Of a stretch of 64,000 nucleotides of DNA, positions 62,228-64,000 are shown one piece after another. Under the pieces are notes generated by a model. It was not told the origin of the DNA, did no database searches, and was given only the letters and a program-made list of their open reading frames with translations. A program made the position numbers and the translations under genes. This DNA is from Algoriphagus alkaliphilus (GTDB taxonomy: Bacteria; Bacteroidota; Bacteroidia; Cytophagales; Cyclobacteriaceae), in the NCBI RefSeq assembly GCF_900103735.1, contig NZ_FMXE01000007.1, forward strand, positions 124,001-188,000, written 5' to 3'. The number at the start of each line of letters is the position of its first letter. The stretch's first letter is position 1.

Positions 62228-63736
62228 ATGAGTGACAAGCTGTGGATTTTTGATACGACCCTGAGAGATGGGGAACAAGTGCCCGGGTGTCAGCTGAATA
62301 CCCAGGAAAAGATTGTGGTAGCTAAAGCTTTGGAGGCTTTAGGAGTGGATATTATCGAGGCAGGATTTCCGATTTCCAGCCCGGGTGATTTCAATTCCGT
62401 GTTAGAAATCTCCAAGGCTGTGTCCAACCCGATCATTTGTGCGCTCTCCAGAGCGGTAGAAAAAGATATTGACGTAGCTGCTCGGTCACTCAAATTCGCA
62501 AAAAGGGGCCGAATTCATACCGGAATAGGTGTTTCCCCATACCATATCCAGTTCAAACTTCGATCCACTCCCGAGGATATCATTGCACGGGGAGTTGCTG
62601 CGGTAAAGTATGCAAGGCGATTTGTGGATGATGTGGAATTCTATGCTGAGGATGCCGGACGATCTGAGCCGGATTTCCTTTGCCGAATCATCGAAGAAGT
62701 GATCAAAGCCGGAGCAACAGTGGTCAATATTCCTGATACGACGGGGTATTGTCTTCCAGAGCAGTATGGTGCGATCATTGCAAATTTGAAAAATAATGTG
62801 CCAAACATTGACCGTGCGATCATTGCAACGCACTGCCACAATGACTTGGGAATGGCCACAGCCAATACTGTTGCCGGGGTTCAGCATGGTGCCCGGCAAG
62901 TGGAGGTCACCATCAACGGTATCGGCGAACGGGCAGGAAACACCTCGCTTGAGGAAGTGGTCATGGCGATCAAATGCCATAAATCGATACCTGTGTACAC
63001 CAATATCGTAACACCAAAAATCTATCAGACCAGCCGTTTGGTTTCCAAACTGATGAATATGCCGGTTCAGCCCAACAAGGCGATTGTGGGAAGAAATGCA
63101 TTTGCACACTCTTCCGGCATTCACCAGGACGGCGTATTGAAGCATAGAGAAAACTATGAAATCATCGACCCGAAAGAAGTCGGTGTGGACGAGTCTACTA
63201 TCGTTTTGACAGCCAGGTCAGGTCGTGCAGCGCTAAAGCACCACTTGGATGCCTTGGGCGTCGAGCTCGAAGGCGAAGAATTGAGAGAGGTTTACGAGGC
63301 CTTCCTGATTTTGGCGGATAGCAAAAGAGACATCGGTCGAAAAGACCTTTTGGGCTTGGTCGGCAAATACATGGAGGATTCTAACTTTATCGAATTGGAA
63401 AAAGTGAGCTACTCATCCAATGGACAGGTCAGTGCCCATGTTACGCTGAAAATCGGAACAGAGACCCACCAGTCCTCTTCCTCAGGAGTAGGCCCGGTAG
63501 ATGCTGTTTTGAAAGCTATCGAAAAAATCGCCAAGCCCGAGGTTGAACTCGAGGAATTTCTTATCCAGGCTATCACTCACGGAAGTGACGATGTGGCCAA
63601 AGTTCACATGAGATTAATCAAAGGAGAAAAACCGTACTATGGCTTTGCTTCCAATGCCGATATTGTCCTGGCATCTGCCCAGGCTTTCGTCGACGCACTT
63701 AATAAAATACCGGTCAAAGAATATGCGACTGCCTAA
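62228..63736 (+). CDS. leuA: 2-isopropylmalate synthase
   Basis: A 502-residue enzyme that starts leucine synthesis from 2-ketoisovalerate and acetyl-CoA. The N-terminal metal/acid site is [28 protein letters not shown] and [38 protein letters not shown] follow, then [25 protein letters not shown], and a C-terminal LeuA allosteric domain (about 390-500) that binds leucine. 19 bp after ilvC and 2 bp before leuC. Confidence 0.93.
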   Translation: MSDKLWIFDTTLRDGEQVPGCQLNTQEKIVVAKALEALGVDIIEAGFPISSPGDFNSVLEISKAVSNPIICALSRAVEKDIDVAARSLKFAKRGRIHTGIGVSPYHIQFKLRSTPEDIIARGVAAVKYARRFVDDVEFYAEDAGRSEPDFLCRIIEEVIKAGATVVNIPDTTGYCLPEQYGAIIANLKNNVPNIDRAIIATHCHNDLGMATANTVAGVQHGARQVEVTINGIGERAGNTSLEEVVMAIKCHKSIPVYTNIVTPKIYQTSRLVSKLMNMPVQPNKAIVGRNAFAHSSGIHQDGVLKHRENYEIIDPKEVGVDESTIVLTARSGRAALKHHLDALGVELEGEELREVYEAFLILADSKRDIGRKDLLGLVGKYMEDSNFIELEKVSYSSNGQVSAHVTLKIGTETHQSSSSGVGPVDAVLKAIEKIAKPEVELEEFLIQAITHGSDDVAKVHMRLIKGEKPYYGFASNADIVLASAQAFVDALNKIPVKEYATA

Positions 63737-63738
63737 TT

Positions 63739-64000
63739 ATGGAAAAGACAACACTATTTGATAAAATATGGGATTCGCACGTGGTCAAATCCGTACCTGC
63801 AGGTCCTGACGTGTTCTTCATCGATAAGCATTTTATTCATGAGGTGACTTCTCCTGTAGCCTTCCTAAACCTAGAAAAGCGTGGAATCGGCGTAAAAAAT
63901 CCAAACCGAACAGTCGCAACTCCCGATCACAACGTCCCTACAGTCGATCAGGATCAGACGATCAAAGACAAACTTTCGCGCATGCAAGTGGAGCGGCTTC
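63739..64000 (+). CDS. leuC: 3-isopropylmalate dehydratase large subunit (partial)
   Basis: ATG 63739 opens the N-terminal 87 residues of LeuC, cut by the window end: TLFDKIWDSHVV at the start, FFIDKHFIHEVTSPVAFLNLEKRGIGVKNPNRTVATPDHNVPT as the substrate/aconitase-fold motif. LeuC with LeuD isomerises isopropylmalate; the Fe-S cysteines lie beyond the window. It is the sixth structural gene of the operon seen here. Confidence 0.9.
   Translation, partial: MEKTTLFDKIWDSHVVKSVPAGPDVFFIDKHFIHEVTSPVAFLNLEKRGIGVKNPNRTVATPDHNVPTVDQDQTIKDKLSRMQVERL

Overview
The window looks like the chromosome of a Bacteroidota bacterium of the order Cytophagales, most likely a marine or aquatic Cyclobacteriaceae (Algoriphagus-like); that placement is inference. 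The support is a SusC/SusD pair, many Bacteroidota-style lipoproteins and beta-barrels, a BshC bacillithiol enzyme, a Na+-NQR operon, a DNA polymerase III alpha chain fused to a proofreading exonuclease, starts that mostly lack Shine-Dalgarno sites, and a queuine tRNA-ribosyltransferase without the usual zinc cysteines. No rRNA, tRNA, insertion sequence, prophage or CRISPR array was recognised.

Layout. 1-2 kb: flotillin/NfeD membrane pair and two overlapping paralogous unknowns. 2-7 kb: large secreted S9 peptidase, a broken M23-like gene, a drug/metabolite exporter. 7-12 kb: dusB, a CPBP protease-DUF2007-cdsA cluster, glutamate-type dehydrogenase and psd. 12-19 kb: a lipoprotein, a coiled-coil membrane protein, mnmD-ispF-M16 peptidase (minus strand), and bshC-formyl-THF cycloligase-outer membrane protein. 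19-25 kb: susC-susD-lipoprotein. 25-33 kb: adenine deaminase, cmk-ispH, nqrABCDE ending at a terminator without nqrF. 33-37 kb: DUF1080, DUF502, then an AT-rich accessory cassette (secreted four-cysteine peptide, propeller-type lipoprotein, CxxC lipoprotein) and a decayed TolB-like paralogue. 37-46 kb: selD-mnmH, an intact TolB-like protein, trxA, dnaE and a frameshifted lipocalin-like gene. 46-48 kb: an AAA/DUF4143 ATPase preceded by six perfectly phased 22-bp repeats. 48-53 kb: rsmG-sigma factor-glycosyltransferase, and tgt-LptF/G permease-EamA. 53-56 kb: a MazF/PemK toxin remnant and a lipoprotein-beta-barrel pair whose lipoprotein signal peptide is interrupted by a (TC)8 tract, a likely phase switch. 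56-64 kb: ispE, then the branched-chain amino acid operon ilvD-ilvB-ilvN-ilvC-leuA-leuC, preceded by a short Leu/Ile/Val-rich leader peptide and a terminator/antiterminator pair.

The backbone is ordinary metabolism: isoprenoid (ispE, ispF, ispH), phospholipid (cdsA, psd), tRNA modification (dusB, mnmD, mnmH/selD, tgt), thiol chemistry (bshC, trxA), Na+ bioenergetics and BCAA synthesis. The most notable signals are the predicted phase-variable surface lipoprotein at 54.0-55.8 kb, the attenuator before ilvD, the 22-bp repeat array before the DUF4143 ATPase, and the secreted cysteine-peptide cassette at 34.5-36.3 kb. Family assignments rest on reading motifs by eye; no database search was run.
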